Source: Hyperoodon ampullatus
Lineage: Eukaryota > Chordata > Mammalia > Artiodactyla > Ziphiidae
Direction of reading: 5' to 3'
Assembly: GCA_949752795.1 (NCBI GenBank)
Contig: OX457061.1
Span: 44,672,338 to 44,736,337, forward strand
DNA: 64,000 nucleotides
Below, piece by piece: positions 47,195 through 58,900 of this stretch. Within the stretch, counting starts at the first letter, position 1, and every line of letters starts with the position of its first letter. The translations under genes and the position numbers were made by a program. The notes below the pieces were generated by a model. The model ran no database searches. It had not been told where the DNA came from and worked only from the letters and a program-made list of their open reading frames with translations.

Positions 47195-47546
47195 TTTTTT
47201 TTTTAATTTTTTAATTTATTTTATTTTTGGCTGCACTGGGTCTTTGCTGCTGCACGCGACCTTTCTCTAGTTGTGGCAAGCAGGGGCTACTCTTCGTTGT
47301 GGTGTGCGGGCTTCTCATTGCGGTGGCTTCTCTTGTTGCAGAGCATGGGCTCTAGGCACCCAGGCTTCAGTAGTTGTGGCATGTGGGCTCAGTAGTTGTG
47401 GCTTGAGGGCTCTAGAGTGCAGGGTCAGTTGTGGCACACGGGCTTAGTTACTCTGCGGCATGTGGGATCTTCCCGGACCAGGGCTCAGACCTGTGTCCCC
47501 TGCATTGGCAGGCAGATTCTTAACCATTGCGCCACCAGGGAAGCCC
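47195..47546 (-). mobile_element. CHR-1-type SINE in old L1, antisense (second copy)
   Basis: Same orientation and layout as the copy 60 bp to the left, ending 'ccattgcgccaccagggaag'. TSD is not clear because the flanks are T/A-rich. Confidence 0.88.
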
Positions 47547-49248
47547 TATTTTGTATTTTTAATCTTTTGATTAATCTGTGTTTAATTATTTGATAACTCT
47601 GTGTTTAATCTGCCCAACTGCTTCCCAAAGTAGCTGTATCATTTTACATTCCCATTAACAGTGTATGAGGGTTCCAATTACTTTACATCCTATCAATACT
47701 TGGTATTACCTGTCTGTTTGATTATAAGCATCCTAGTGGGTGTGAAATGGTATACAGTTCTGATTTTGATTTACATTTCCCTAGTGATTAGTGATGTTGG
47801 GCATTTTTTCATGTGCTTATAGGCCAGTCGTATATCTCTGGAGATCTATGCAGATGTTTGCCCTATTTAAAATTGGGTTATTTGTCTTCTTATTATTGAA
47901 TTGTAAGAGTCCTTTCTACACTCTGGATACAATTTCCTTATCAGATATATACTTTGAAAATATCTTCTCTCATTCTATGGGTTGTTTTTTCACTTTTATG
48001 ATATATTGAAGTACATATTTTAATTTTGATAATGTCTAATTTATCTGTTTTTTCCATTGCTGCTTGTGCTTTTGGTGTTATACCTAAGAAGTCTTTGCCT
48101 AACCCAAGGTCACAAAGATTTTTACCTATGTTTTCTTCTAAAAGTTTTAATAACTTTTGCATTTAGGTCTACGGTCCATTTGGAGTTTTTGTGTGTGGTT
48201 GAAGAATGGGTCCAATTTCATTTTTTTTTTTTTCGTATGGAGGTATCCCATTGTCCCAGCACCATCTGTTGAAAAGACTATTCTTTCCCCCATTTAATTG
48301 CATTGACATCTGTGTTGAAAATCAATTGACCATAAATGTGAAGATTAATGTGTGGATTCTAATTCTATTCGATTGGCCTATGTCATCCTTTTGTCACTAC
48401 CACACTGTCTTCATTACTGTTGATTTGTTGTAAGTTTTGAAATTAGAAAGTGTGAGCTTCTAACTTTTTTTTAAAAGATGGTTTTGGTTATTCTGGGTCC
48501 TTTATATTCTCATACAAATTTTTGAATAAGCTTGTCAATTTCTGTGAAAAAAATAGTCATTTAGGATTTTGATGGAGATTGCACTAAATTTGTATATCAG
48601 TTTAAGGAATAGTGCCATCTTAACAACATTCTTCCTATCCATCAACATGGGATGGGATTCTTTCTATTCATTTAAATTGTTAACTTTTTGAACAATAATT
48701 TGTACTTTTCAGTTGTACTCCTCTAAATATTTTATTTCTAAGTATTTTATTTTTTTGGTACTATGGTAAATGGAATTATTTTCTTAAAATTTCAGATTGT
48801 TCATTGCTAGGGTATAGAAATGCTATTGCTTTTGTATATTGCTCTTGTGTCCTGCAACCTTGCTGAAAGTGTTAATTAGTTCTAATAGCTTTTTTGGGGA
48901 TTCATCAGGATTTTTTGTATATACAATAATGTCAGAATAGAGATAGTTTTATTTTTTCCTTTCCAATCTAGATGTCTTTTATTTTTCTTGCCTAATTGCC
49001 TTGGCTATAATCTTCTGCACAATGTTGAATAGAAGTGATAAGAATGAACATCCTTGTCTTGTTCTTGATCTTAGGGAGAGAGCGTTCAGTCTTCTAACAT
49101 TAAGAATTATATTAGCTGTAGGTTTTTTTGGTAGATACCTTTTATCAGGTAGAGGAAGTTCCCTTTTATTCTTTATTATTTTTATTAAGACAAAGTGTTA
49201 GGCTTTGTCAAACTTTTCTGCAAAGCTTTTTTTCAAACAAAGCTTTTT

Positions 49249-49688
49249 CTTTTTTTTTTTAAAGAATTTTTGAAGACTTAGAAATTTGGCAAGATGGGTA
49301 CACAACTTGATAAGGTCCATCAAATGCAAGACTGTCTTTTTTTAAAATTAATTATTTATTGATTTTTGGCTGTGTTGGATCTTCGTTGCTATGTGTGGGC
49401 TTTCTCTAGTTGTGGTGAGCGGGGGCTACTGTTTGTTGTGGTGTGCAGGCTTCTCATTGTGGTGGCTTCTCTTGTTGCAGAACACGGGCTCTAGGCGGGT
49501 GGGCTTCAGTAGCTGAGTCACGAGGGCACAGTAGTTGTGGCTTGCGGGCTCTAGAGTGCAGGCTCAGTATTTGTGGCGCTCGGGCTTAGTTGCTCTGTGG
49601 CATGTGGGATCTTCCTGGACCAGGGCTCAAACCTGTGTCCCCTGCATTGGCAGGTGGATTCTTAACCACTGCGCCACCAGGGAAGTCT
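49249..49688 (-). mobile_element. CHR-1-type SINE with apparent 3' transduction, antisense
   Basis: The SINE body occupies 49343-49688. On its sense strand an A-rich tail is followed by about 75 nt of unrelated sequence (49335-49261), then a second A tail (49260-49249), then the duplicated target site. TSD tcaaacaaagctttt is at 49233-49248 (with one extra T) and 49689-49703, so it brackets the SINE plus the extra sequence. This is the structure expected of read-through transcription and co-retrotransposition of downstream DNA. Confidence 0.85.
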
Positions 49689-50210
49689 TCAAACAAAGCT
49701 TTTCCTGCATCTATTGAGATTATCATGTCCCTTATTCTATTGATATGATGCATTACATTAATTTATTTATGACTGTTACGTCTATCTTGCATTCCTGTGA
49801 TAAATCCTACTTGGTCATGGTGATTAATCCTTTTTTATATGTTGCTGGATTTGGATTGCTAGTATTTTGTTCAGGATTTTTTCATCTATATTCATAAGAG
49901 ATATTGATCTGGAGTTTTCTTTTCTTAAAAACCTTTGTCTGGCTTTGGAACCAGGTCACACAGAATGAGATGGAAATTGCTCCTTTCTTTCTCTTCTAGT
50001 TTTTGGAGGAGTTTGTGAAGAATTGGCACTTTCTTCCTTAAACACTTGGAAGAATTCATGAGTGAAGCCATTTGGGCCCAGGCATTTCTTTGTGGGAGGT
50101 TTTAAATTTACTAATTCAGTCTCTTTACTTGTTATAGGTTTATTCAGATTTTCTATTTCTTCTTGAGTCAGTTTTGATAGTTTGTGTCTTTCTGGGACTT
50201 TATTCAATCT

Positions 50211-53059
50211 GAATTTTCAAAATTTGTTGGTATACAATTTTATATGATTATTGACCAAGTGTATCCCCCCTCTTTTTGGGAATTGTCCACCCCTTTTCTC
50301 GGTGGTTACTGTGGCAGTGTTCCCTAGCAACATTTATAAGATATGAGCCAGGCTGCATAGATACTGTTGACTGGTCCATCTGACCAACGAGGGGTTGAGA
50401 AAGAGCTACTTTCCCTTCAGTCACATAGACCAGTTAACATGTAAGGTCAGAAGCTATTGGCAGCCACATTTACCATCCCGTTGCCTGAAAAACAGAAAAC
50501 CATTCTGCAGTGAGAGGCATCAGCACAGCTGACTTGAGTGAATATGGGAGGCAGAGGTTTGGTTAGAATTAAATCCTGATTTTAGTTCATGTTATTGAAA
50601 TTGGGTTGCACCCCTGCCAGTGATCCCTCACTCTCACAACCTTTTGTTTATTAAATCCTTTGAGAAGACATCTTTCACATACAACTAATAGAGTCTTGAC
50701 TAGTAGAGAACCCAGTCCTGGGGAGTGGGCATTGTAATTGGAGGCAGGTGAGGCTGCATTCTGTGTTCTCAAGGTGGTGTCACAGTCAGTGGTAAGTCTC
50801 AGTCTCAGGAGTTGGGCTGAAAGTAGTCAGAGAATGATAGAAAAAGGATGTAAATCATCCAGAAACATCCTTCCTGTTAGTAGCTAGTGAACTGAGGCAA
50901 TTTAAGTTCAGAAAATCACTTGTTTGGTTGAAAGATAATAGGTGCATTCTCTGTTATACCCCATTTTAAAAACTAAGATTGAGGTTCTCATTAAGAAGGT
51001 GGAGAATCTGGCAGTTAGGAAAGAAAAGTCTTGGAGGACCTACATCCCTGCAAAGCACCTTCTTCTAGGTCTTTCATTGAACCAAGGGATGTAGCTTTCA
51101 GGACTAAGGATAGAGCCTAAGTTACAGGAGCAATATTTCAATGTAATTTTAGAGGAAAGCCACCTTGCTATCATATCCTACATTCCAGTTTTGCATGTGT
51201 GGCCCAAGACCAAGGTCCATAAATGGATAGAAAGGTGATGGGCAGAATCCTCAGTGTTTTTGCTAAGGAACAGAAGGTGCATGAACTTAGCTCTGTTCCT
51301 GGAGTACTACTTAGCAGAGTTAGGGATGTAAAGGTAATAAAAAGATTTGTTCCAAGGAGGACTATTGTCAAATAAAGTTCCTTAAATGGAACTTATTAGT
51401 GATCCATGAAATACACCAGTAATTTCATGTACCTTGTTGTGTCTAACAAAAGGGTAAGATATATATTTTGGGCCAGTGACCATCTAGAGATCTGTTTTTT
51501 GTAGTTATTTTCCCTGCACCATTGTATATTGGGTAAGAGTTGGTTACATTTATCATTTTCCCACCAGTTGCAAAATCAGGAAGAAGCATATCTGGTCCAG
51601 GTTGGGATTGTACTAAAGAAATAATAGATGTTACCTAAAGATCCTGAATGAAGAACAGTGGTTCTGTGAAATCTCCTCTCAGTACAGTAGCTGGGTGTGA
51701 CTTTGCCCTTCGGGAGATGATAGTTGTAGTATGTTAGGTAAGGTCATTTTTGGAATTTTGTGTGCAGTATGAGAGTGTATGAGGTAGGTAGAAAAGGGAA
51801 GGATGTAACTGATATCTACTGGGATGATAGCCCTGCTAATTTTGAGAATGGTCTCTCCCTTTCATCCACATGCTTACAGTGGTGGGACTCCCAGCAGCCA
51901 TGTTTTGAAAATATAACACAACCCTTTGGCCACTTCTGATTTATTCAGAGGTGTCCATCTGGCCCCAGCTTGGCCAGTATCTCTTGAGGAATGAAGGCAA
52001 AGCAGAACAGAGATGACAGACAGAGAGACTAGTTGAGTTGAGTTCAGGTCCCAGCTTCCAGCTTGCTCCCGGGGTCCTACTGTCTACTGCCCTTAGGTTC
52101 TGTGATCCAGTCCTTAAATCATATCACCCCCTTTTTGCTTTAGTCAATTTTAGTAGGTTTCTACTACTTACAACTAAGAGAATATTAACTAATGTAGTCT
52201 TTTAAAGAGACTAACATCCTATTTGCCACATTTACGGTAATAGTTTTAATATAATGATATATTATACAAAGAGAAACAACAATATCATTCTTAGCCTATA
52301 TGCTTCCTAAGTATAAAACTATAATTCCTCCTTCCCCTCTTCCTTTTTTTTTTTTTTTGAGTCCTTCTCCTTTTTTTGTTCTCTTGGAGCCCAGCACAGT
52401 GCCTGACATCAATAGATGCTCAATTAATGTTTAATGACCTGAATTGAACATAAAATAAAAGGAAAGTAAGAAAGAAATTCCCCCCAAATCCTGCCACTAA
52501 GTGAATCAAACCATTTTACTTCTCTCTGGGCCCAGATTTGTCCACATTCTTTCATCATTTTTATTTAAGTGTAATTCCAGATCAGACCCAGTTTTGTATT
52601 CTACTTTTTTTTTCCAATAATGATATATTATAAATATGATGTTCACAGCCTTCAAAATTGCTATTATTATTGCTTCAGTAATGGGAAAGATAAATTTAGA
52701 AAGTATTTATACTGAATATTTCATAAGGCAAAACAGAAATTGAAAGTGCTTTCATCACAGCCAACAAGGCAAATCTGCTTCTCCCCTTCTGTATTGTCTT
52801 TCCTTGCAAAATCACATACTGCTCAAATCCAAGTCTTCTCTTATACCACACCAGCTCCTGCACTTCTGAATGTGGCTGGAGAAAATAAAACACAACCACA
52901 CTGGACAGGTGTCACTGTCAATTTCTGATCGCTTAACCCCAACAGGACCCTTGATGCTGCACAGCAACCATTGCATATTTTTCGAATCTATTCAAAGTCC
53001 CATTCTCCTAGATTATTTCATTCTTTCACTTCCAACCTCTAACATTGTCTCCCCCAGCC
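50211..53059. other. Unassigned block, possibly ancient retroelement remnants
   Basis: I see no gene. The texture of 50280-51780 differs from the flanking L1 and may be ERVL/MaLR internal sequence in reverse, but no protein motif confirms it. A T tract lies at about 52346-52360. Confidence 0.3.
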
Positions 53060-53393
53060 TCTATGTGAGCTGATGACCTTGCATTTTCTTTCACTGAGAT
53101 ATGAGAGGCAATCAGAAGAGAACTTACAAGACCTTACTACTGCCCTCCTAGCTAACTCCATTTGTTCCAATATGCTCTGCTTCTCCTCCTGTTACTATGA
53201 ATGAACTGAACAGGTTCCTCTTTAAGGCCAGCTCTTTCTTGGCATTGATTCTATCCTTTCTTACCAGCTCAAAGATTTTGCTTCAGCAATTCCCTACCAG
53301 CCTTAACACCCCTGTCTCTTGCATCACTATTATTTTCTTCTTCACTGAACTCTTCTCATTAGATTACAAATGTATCATTACTTCTTTCCTTAA

Positions 53394-53435
53394 AACACAC
53401 ACACACACATGCACACGCACACACATGCACACACC
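53394..53435 (+). repeat. (AC)n microsatellite, impure
   Basis: acac repeats with interspersed atgc units, on the left of the SINE insertion cluster. Confidence 0.85.
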
Positions 53436-53484
53436 CAAAAAACTTCTCATGACGCATTTCACTATCTTTGTACTGCTCCATTTC

Positions 53485-53747
53485 TTTTTTTTTTTTTTGT
53501 GGTATGCGGGCCTCTCACCGCTGTGGTCTCTCCTGCCGCGGAGCACAGGTTCTGGACGCGCAGGCCCAGTGGCCGTGGCTTACGGGCCCAGCCGCTCCGC
53601 GGCATGCGGGATCCTCCTGGACTGGGCCATGAACCCGTGTCCCCTGCATCGGCAGGCGGACTCCCAACCACTGCGCCACCAGGGAACCCCTCCATTTCTT
53701 TTTAAAATTGAAGTATAGTTGATTTACAATATTATATTAGTTTCAAT
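53485..53747 (-). mobile_element. Very short L1 3' end insertion, split by a SINE
   Basis: About 53700-53747 reads 'gaagtatagttgatttacaa', a reversed L1 3' end. Exact TSD tgctccatttc lies at 53474-53484 and 53748-53758. Only about 45 nt of L1 was copied. The rest of this span is the CHR-2 SINE. Confidence 0.75.
53489..53689 (-). mobile_element. CHR-2-type SINE, antisense, inserted at an L1 tail
   Basis: The reversed CHR-2 body ends 'gcgccaccagggaacccc'. TSD ctccatttctttt is exact at 53476-53488 and 53690-53702. Its target spans the junction of the short L1 insertion ending at 53747. Confidence 0.92.
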
Positions 53748-53789
53748 TGCTCCATTTCGTACCTTTCTTTCAAGCAGAACTCCTTGAGT

Positions 53790-53985
53790 CCAGTGGTTCT
53801 CAAAGTGCACTTTGAGATGCAGCATCAGCATTGGCACAACCCAGGAACTTGTTAGAAATGAAAATTCCTGGGGCCTCCTTCAGATCTAATGACTAAAAAA
53901 TTCTGGAGGTTTTTACCCAGCAATCTTCTCTTTAACAAGCCCTCCAGATGATTCTGATACAGGCTAAAAATTGAGAACTACTGTT
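53790..53985 (+). mobile_element. MER5A-like hAT-Charlie DNA transposon
   Basis: It begins ccagtggttctcaaagtg and ends with the inverted terminal repeat 'ttgagaactactg'. The middle has 'caacccaggaacttgttaga'. Older than the nearby SINEs by divergence. Confidence 0.75.
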
Positions 53986-54105
53986 TAGCATATAGTTGCT
54001 GACTCCAATTTCTCTCTTCTCATTGTCTCTTGAATGCATCCCAGGCAAGCTTTACATCCCTGCATTCTACAGAAACTGCTTTGTTGAGGTCAAAAATAAC
54101 TTCCA

Positions 54106-54244
54106 GGGGGCTTCCCAGGCGGCTGGGCCCGTGAGCCATGGCCACTGTGCCTGCGTGTCTGGAGCCTGTGCTCTGCAACGGGAGAGGCCACAGCAGTGAG
54201 AGGCCCGCATACAGCAAACAAACAAACAAACAAACAAAAAAACA
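54106..54244 (+). mobile_element. CHR-2 SINE with internal deletion removing the Pol III promoter
   Basis: The head 'gggcttccc' joins directly to 'aggcggctgggcccgtgagc', skipping about 90 nt that hold the A and B boxes in full copies such as 41222-41435. The 3' body is complete and the tail is (caaa)n. A short TSD aacttcca lies at 54098-54105 and 54245-54252. Confidence 0.85.
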
Positions 54245-55890
54245 AACTTCCATTGGTGGGAGCTACATTTCCAATTGTCAGAGAGGAAAGCTATAGAGAA
54301 GCAAGATAGGAAAACTAGAATGAGCCCAGTGGTACTGAAGCAGAGTCAGAGACAGCAGTATGAACTCATGCTTAGCTTAATATATGTATATGTATTATAT
54401 ATGGAAATAATTCTAGATAAGTGTGTATATATGCATGAGCATACATGTACGTGTTACCTAGCCCAGTCTGCTGAGGGGACCTAGAAGCAATAACACCCCA
54501 GTAGCAATGAGCACATTCAAGGCCTAGATATTGGTTTCTAATACCTTTCTCTAATAAAAGGAACCAGGGCCCCTTGAAGAAATGGCTGACTTTAGGGCTG
54601 GGGTGGGGGAAAATACAAGATGAGGTAGAGCATCTTATAAAACAAGAAAGTAGCAACGTGCTACAAACAAATGTTTCTTAGTTCAGGACACTATAGGCCC
54701 TAGCTTTCTTTTTATCTCACTGGCTAATTGTTCTTAGTCTCTTTTGCTGATTCCTTCTCATCTCTCTGACCTCTAAATATTGGTGTGTCCCAGGGCTCAG
54801 TTCTTGGACGTTTTCTCTTTCCATCTACAAATTATTCCCTGTTGATCTCATTCAGTTTTGTGACTTTAAATACTATCTGCAGACCCCAAATTTCTATCTT
54901 AGCTAGACACCTCCCCTGATCCTAGACGTTTATATACAACTGTCTACTTGAAATCTCAATTCAAATGTCAACAAGGAGATAAAATTCAACTTGACCAAAA
55001 CTGAGCTCTCGATATCTCCCCTGCAAACCTGCTCTTCCTACAGTCTTTTCTATTTTCACGACTGGTGGTTTCATCCTTTTGGTTGCTCAAGTGAAAAACT
55101 TTGGAGGTGTCTTTGGCTTTTCTTCTCTTACCTCACATTTAGTCCATTAGAAAAATTCAGTCCTACTGTCAAAATACATCCAGAATCCAATCCATGCTCA
55201 CCACCTCCATTGCTATCATCCAGGTCCACATCATCATTATTTCTTGTCTAGATTATGGAAACAGATTCCTAATTGGTCCCCCTGCTTCTTCCCTTGAATG
55301 TCTCATGTTCTTAACACGTTCACAGTTAGTTTGTAAGTCAGATCATGTCACCTTTCTGCTCAAAATCCTTTGTTGACTTCTCAGCTCTCTCAGAGTAAGA
55401 GTCAAAATCCTTGAAATTACCTAGAAGTCCCTTCATGATCTACTTAGCCCACAATGCCTCCTAACTTGGGATCCAATTATTCTTCTGCTCTCACTCCAGC
55501 TCAGCTACACGGACCTTAATCTAGGCACACAAGTGCCTCAGGATCTTTGTACTCACTGCACTTTTGGCCAGGAATGCTGAGTTTGTGGTAATTTGTTTTG
55601 CAACAATAGAAAACTGACGTAGATTGAATCACATGAAATTTCCAGTCATCAACCATGTTGACCTCCAAAATAACAATTTCATATAGTTCCCCTAATAAAT
55701 TGCAGCATCCATCCCTACTGTTGACACCCCTATTTCCTTTCTCTGCTTATTTTCCTTCAAAGTATGTATGACCATCTATCTTACTATTTTCCTATTTATT
55801 TCTTATTATTTCTCACTATAAGGTAAGCAGACATCTTTTGTTCATGCTGTGTTCTCAGTGTCCAGAGGGGTGCATGACCAATAGTAGCTA

Positions 55891-55965
55891 TGGGGTTGGC
55901 CAAAAAGTTCGTTTGGGTTTTTTGTACCATATGTAAAACCCGAACGAACTTTTTGGCCAACACAA
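55891..55965. mobile_element. Palindromic mariner-type MITE
   Basis: The element is an almost perfect inverted repeat: left arm 'gttggccaaaaagttcgttt' onward (about 55893-55920) and right arm its complement (about 55936-55963), with a 15-nt loop. TA dinucleotides flank it at 55889-55890 and 55966-55967, as expected for Tc1/mariner target sites. It is the size of a minimal non-autonomous copy. RNA from either strand could fold into a hairpin of about 28 bp. Confidence 0.85.
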
Positions 55966-55967
55966 TA

Positions 55968-58900
55968 TTTAGTAAATGTTTGTCCAGTGTTGCATGAGTG
56001 AAAGGAGGTTGGTGGAGGAGGTGGGAATTAGTACAAACCACTTTTTTGGACAAAAACTCAAGCTGAAAAATCTGGTGGGAACTTGAATGAAACCCAGGAG
56101 CTCTGTACCTACTCTTAAACTTTGGAATTTACAGAAACCAGAAAATTCTAGAGAATTTTACCTTGTGTGTTGAAATGTTTTCCATTTGACATAAAATAAC
56201 TGAAATAAAAAACTTGGATGGAAAATATTCAAGTGATTTAACCTCAGATGATCAGGTCAGAAAATCTGGGAGCTAAATTTAGAAAATTGGGAATGGAAAC
56301 AGCAACAATCAAATAGCCACTTTCCTTACTCCTTTGATTTGAGGCTACTTGCAGGAGAGGAAGGAAACGCTGCAGAGTTCCAAGGATGGGCTGGGCACCG
56401 GACAGCACGTCCACATTTCCATGGGCAGCATGCTCTCACCTCAGCCCTCAGGACAGGTGGATGCCTGTGGATGGGCCGAAGCTCTTTAGATTGATTTGGG
56501 GGAGAGTCTATTTATCCCAAAAGACCACCTGTAAGAGAGAGATCTCTAGTGTTATTGAAGTTTCCCAGCCCATCTAAGATAAACATGCTTGGTAAAAAGA
56601 TGGCATGAATCTTTTAAAAATGGCATTAAATCTCTACTTGTTTTATTCGGTACAGTCCGTATCTGAACACTGATATCTCCTTGATCTACCTTCCGAGAGT
56701 CTCTGGAACCTTCAGGCTAGAGTGTTTGTTACCGAATCCTCCCTTTTCTTAGACTATTATCTTTGCAAAAAAAAAGTTTATGGACAACTTCAAGGAAACA
56801 AAACTGGTTCTATAATCCTACCCCTGACTGTATTGGCTGTTTATATTTTCCAATACTGTGTCAAATATCATTCATATTTATATGTGTTTTAAAAATAGTT
56901 ACAATTATAGTATAGATACTATTTTGATTTTTTTCATGTAGCATAATTTAAAATGTACTTGAGCATATTTCTACATAATCCTCATAATTGTAATGTCAGA
57001 AGCTGTACTAGATTTCCCAGAATTAATACATGGCTATTTCCATATTTTTGGATAATTGGATTATTTATTACAAATAGTGCTTTAACACACCACTTCAGAG
57101 CCTCTATTCCTCTCACAGATGGGGTATGCAGAGCTGGCTCTGTGTGTCAGCTGAATAATTGGTAGCTTATTTGATGTGAAATGAGACCAGTCCCCCCAAA
57201 TTTTTCTGTTAGCCTGCTGTATTACCTAAAATCCCCATCATTAGCACAAGTCAGGTCAAGGCTCAAACTTCAGTTAAGTGCATGTTAATTTTACTTGGAG
57301 GGATGACACATGTGTCATTGTCACCCATCACATCCCTATCATTCACTAATGTACTGGATTGACCCGCCATTCACCAGCCAGATGTGAAAGGAGAGGGACT
57401 GGGGACAGCTGGGGTTTGGCCTGGGGCATGGGCAGTATCTGTGCAGGAAGTCATGTGTCTTAGGCTCAGGAGCCCTGTGGCTGGTGAGGAGCCTCCAGGA
57501 GGAAGAAGAGGGGTCCTGATCTGGGGGTGGACGGCCCCACGCTGGAATCAGCTTCCTTATACTTCACGTCTGGGTAACATCTTCCTCCAGCTCTCGGTCT
57601 TCCTCACGGTTCTGTTGTGAAACTATAGCATGTGCTTCCAGTAATCCAAAGTGACCGTGACATCAGTAGACGATCTCTAACCTTGGGAACTTTCGTATCC
57701 GCTCACGATGACCTGGTACAGCAGGGCCCAGTGAATCCTTGAAGGATTGGGAGCGCTGCCACTGTGATGGGCGGTGGTCTGTGCCCTTTGCTTCCATTTC
57801 AGAAATAGTGTCAGCTGTCTCTGGAATATTTCAGCAGAATAACAGAGAAAGGAAGGCAACTGCAACAATTGTGTACATGATAAACTCTCCTTCTTCTTCT
57901 TCCTGGGAAATGGATGAACGAATTCATGCAGTGTTTACATGGGGAAAATTAAGTTAAATATCTCTGGCACCAACAACCTGACTACCAGCCAGCTCCAGCT
58001 GGGCAAAAGCCTTAAGTAGAAGGTGTTTTCAATGTCTGCCTCTCCTTTCTGAGGTGATTATTTTCCAACTTTGCTCAGTGCCCCCAAGTTGGCTGGCCTG
58101 CTCCACCTTATGGCCTCTTGATGTTAAAAAGCCGATAATCAGCTCTGCTGTTATTCTGGGTTCCCCCTTTGACAAGCTAAGTGGAGTTTCTTTAAGAAAT
58201 ACGTGTATTTTTTGCCAGCAATCAGAGATATCGGTGACTGAAGTGATGGCTCTTGAGCACGAAGGAAGCGTGTATTTCTCTCTCTACAAACGGCCCCATA
58301 TCTGCCAACTCAACACAGACCAGCCCACAGGAAGCTTTGGATAATTGAGGCAGATCAGAGATGTGCTTTCCCTGAACTATCAGTTTTCTGCTGTGCTTTA
58401 GTCAGGGAAACCAGCCCTTGTTTTCACCTACTGCTCTCAGTTGGGCTTTCATATTAAGTTGTCAGGTTTTAGACAATCTGATTGTGATGGGAGACCTCAT
58501 AGTCATGCAAATGTGCAAATAGGAAAGGATGAGACTGCTGGCCCTGACAATGGTTACTTTCCCCAGACAGTCTAGAGCTCGGCACTTAATAGGGATTTAG
58601 AAAATTCCTCCTTCCTTCTTTCCCTTTCTTCTTGCTTATATGGTGTAGAAGAGGAGAGGAATATTTAGGCAGTAAGTGGACATAGTTTTATACAGCAGTG
58701 GGGATGATTTAAAAGAAATTAAATGAATGGCCAATGTTCTCAGTAGGTCAGTCAATGAACCTTTGATCATGGTCTCCACTGTTGATGTGACCACTGTACT
58801 CAGACTGACTCAGAGTCTCAGCCTCGAGACCCCTGAAGGAGTAGGTGGGACTGAGACCTGAGCATTCCTTTCTCACTGGCAACAGCCTTTAAATATCGTA

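Larger units (their letters stand above)
46280..50210 (-). mobile_element. Old L1, antisense, interrupted by three CHR-1 SINEs
   Basis: It starts at the reversed 3' end ('atggctttactgagatatga') and continues in order through 'gtaacctctatt'-like, 'tatccattcatt'-like and RT-region blocks to ORF2 near 50200 (the reverse reads NKPITSKETELV). SINEs at 46771-47132, 47195-47546 and 49249-49688 interrupt it. Frames are destroyed. Confidence 0.8.
53060..55600 (+). mobile_element. Long L2 LINE, sense, split by later insertions
   Basis: L2 blocks appear in sense order at 53060-53480 ('tactgccctcctagctaact'), 53990-54105 ('ctccaatttctctcttctca'), and 54690-55600 ('cccagggctcagttcttgga', 'tcagatcatgtcacctttct', 'gtgcctcaggatctttgtac'). 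Insertions at 53489, 53790 and 54106 and an unassigned piece at about 54253-54690 separate them. Stops are frequent. Confidence 0.7.

Noticed and set aside
53197..53718. A 173-codon plus-strand ORF
   Set aside because: It is a chance reading through an L2 fragment, an (AC)n tract and a CHR-2 SINE.
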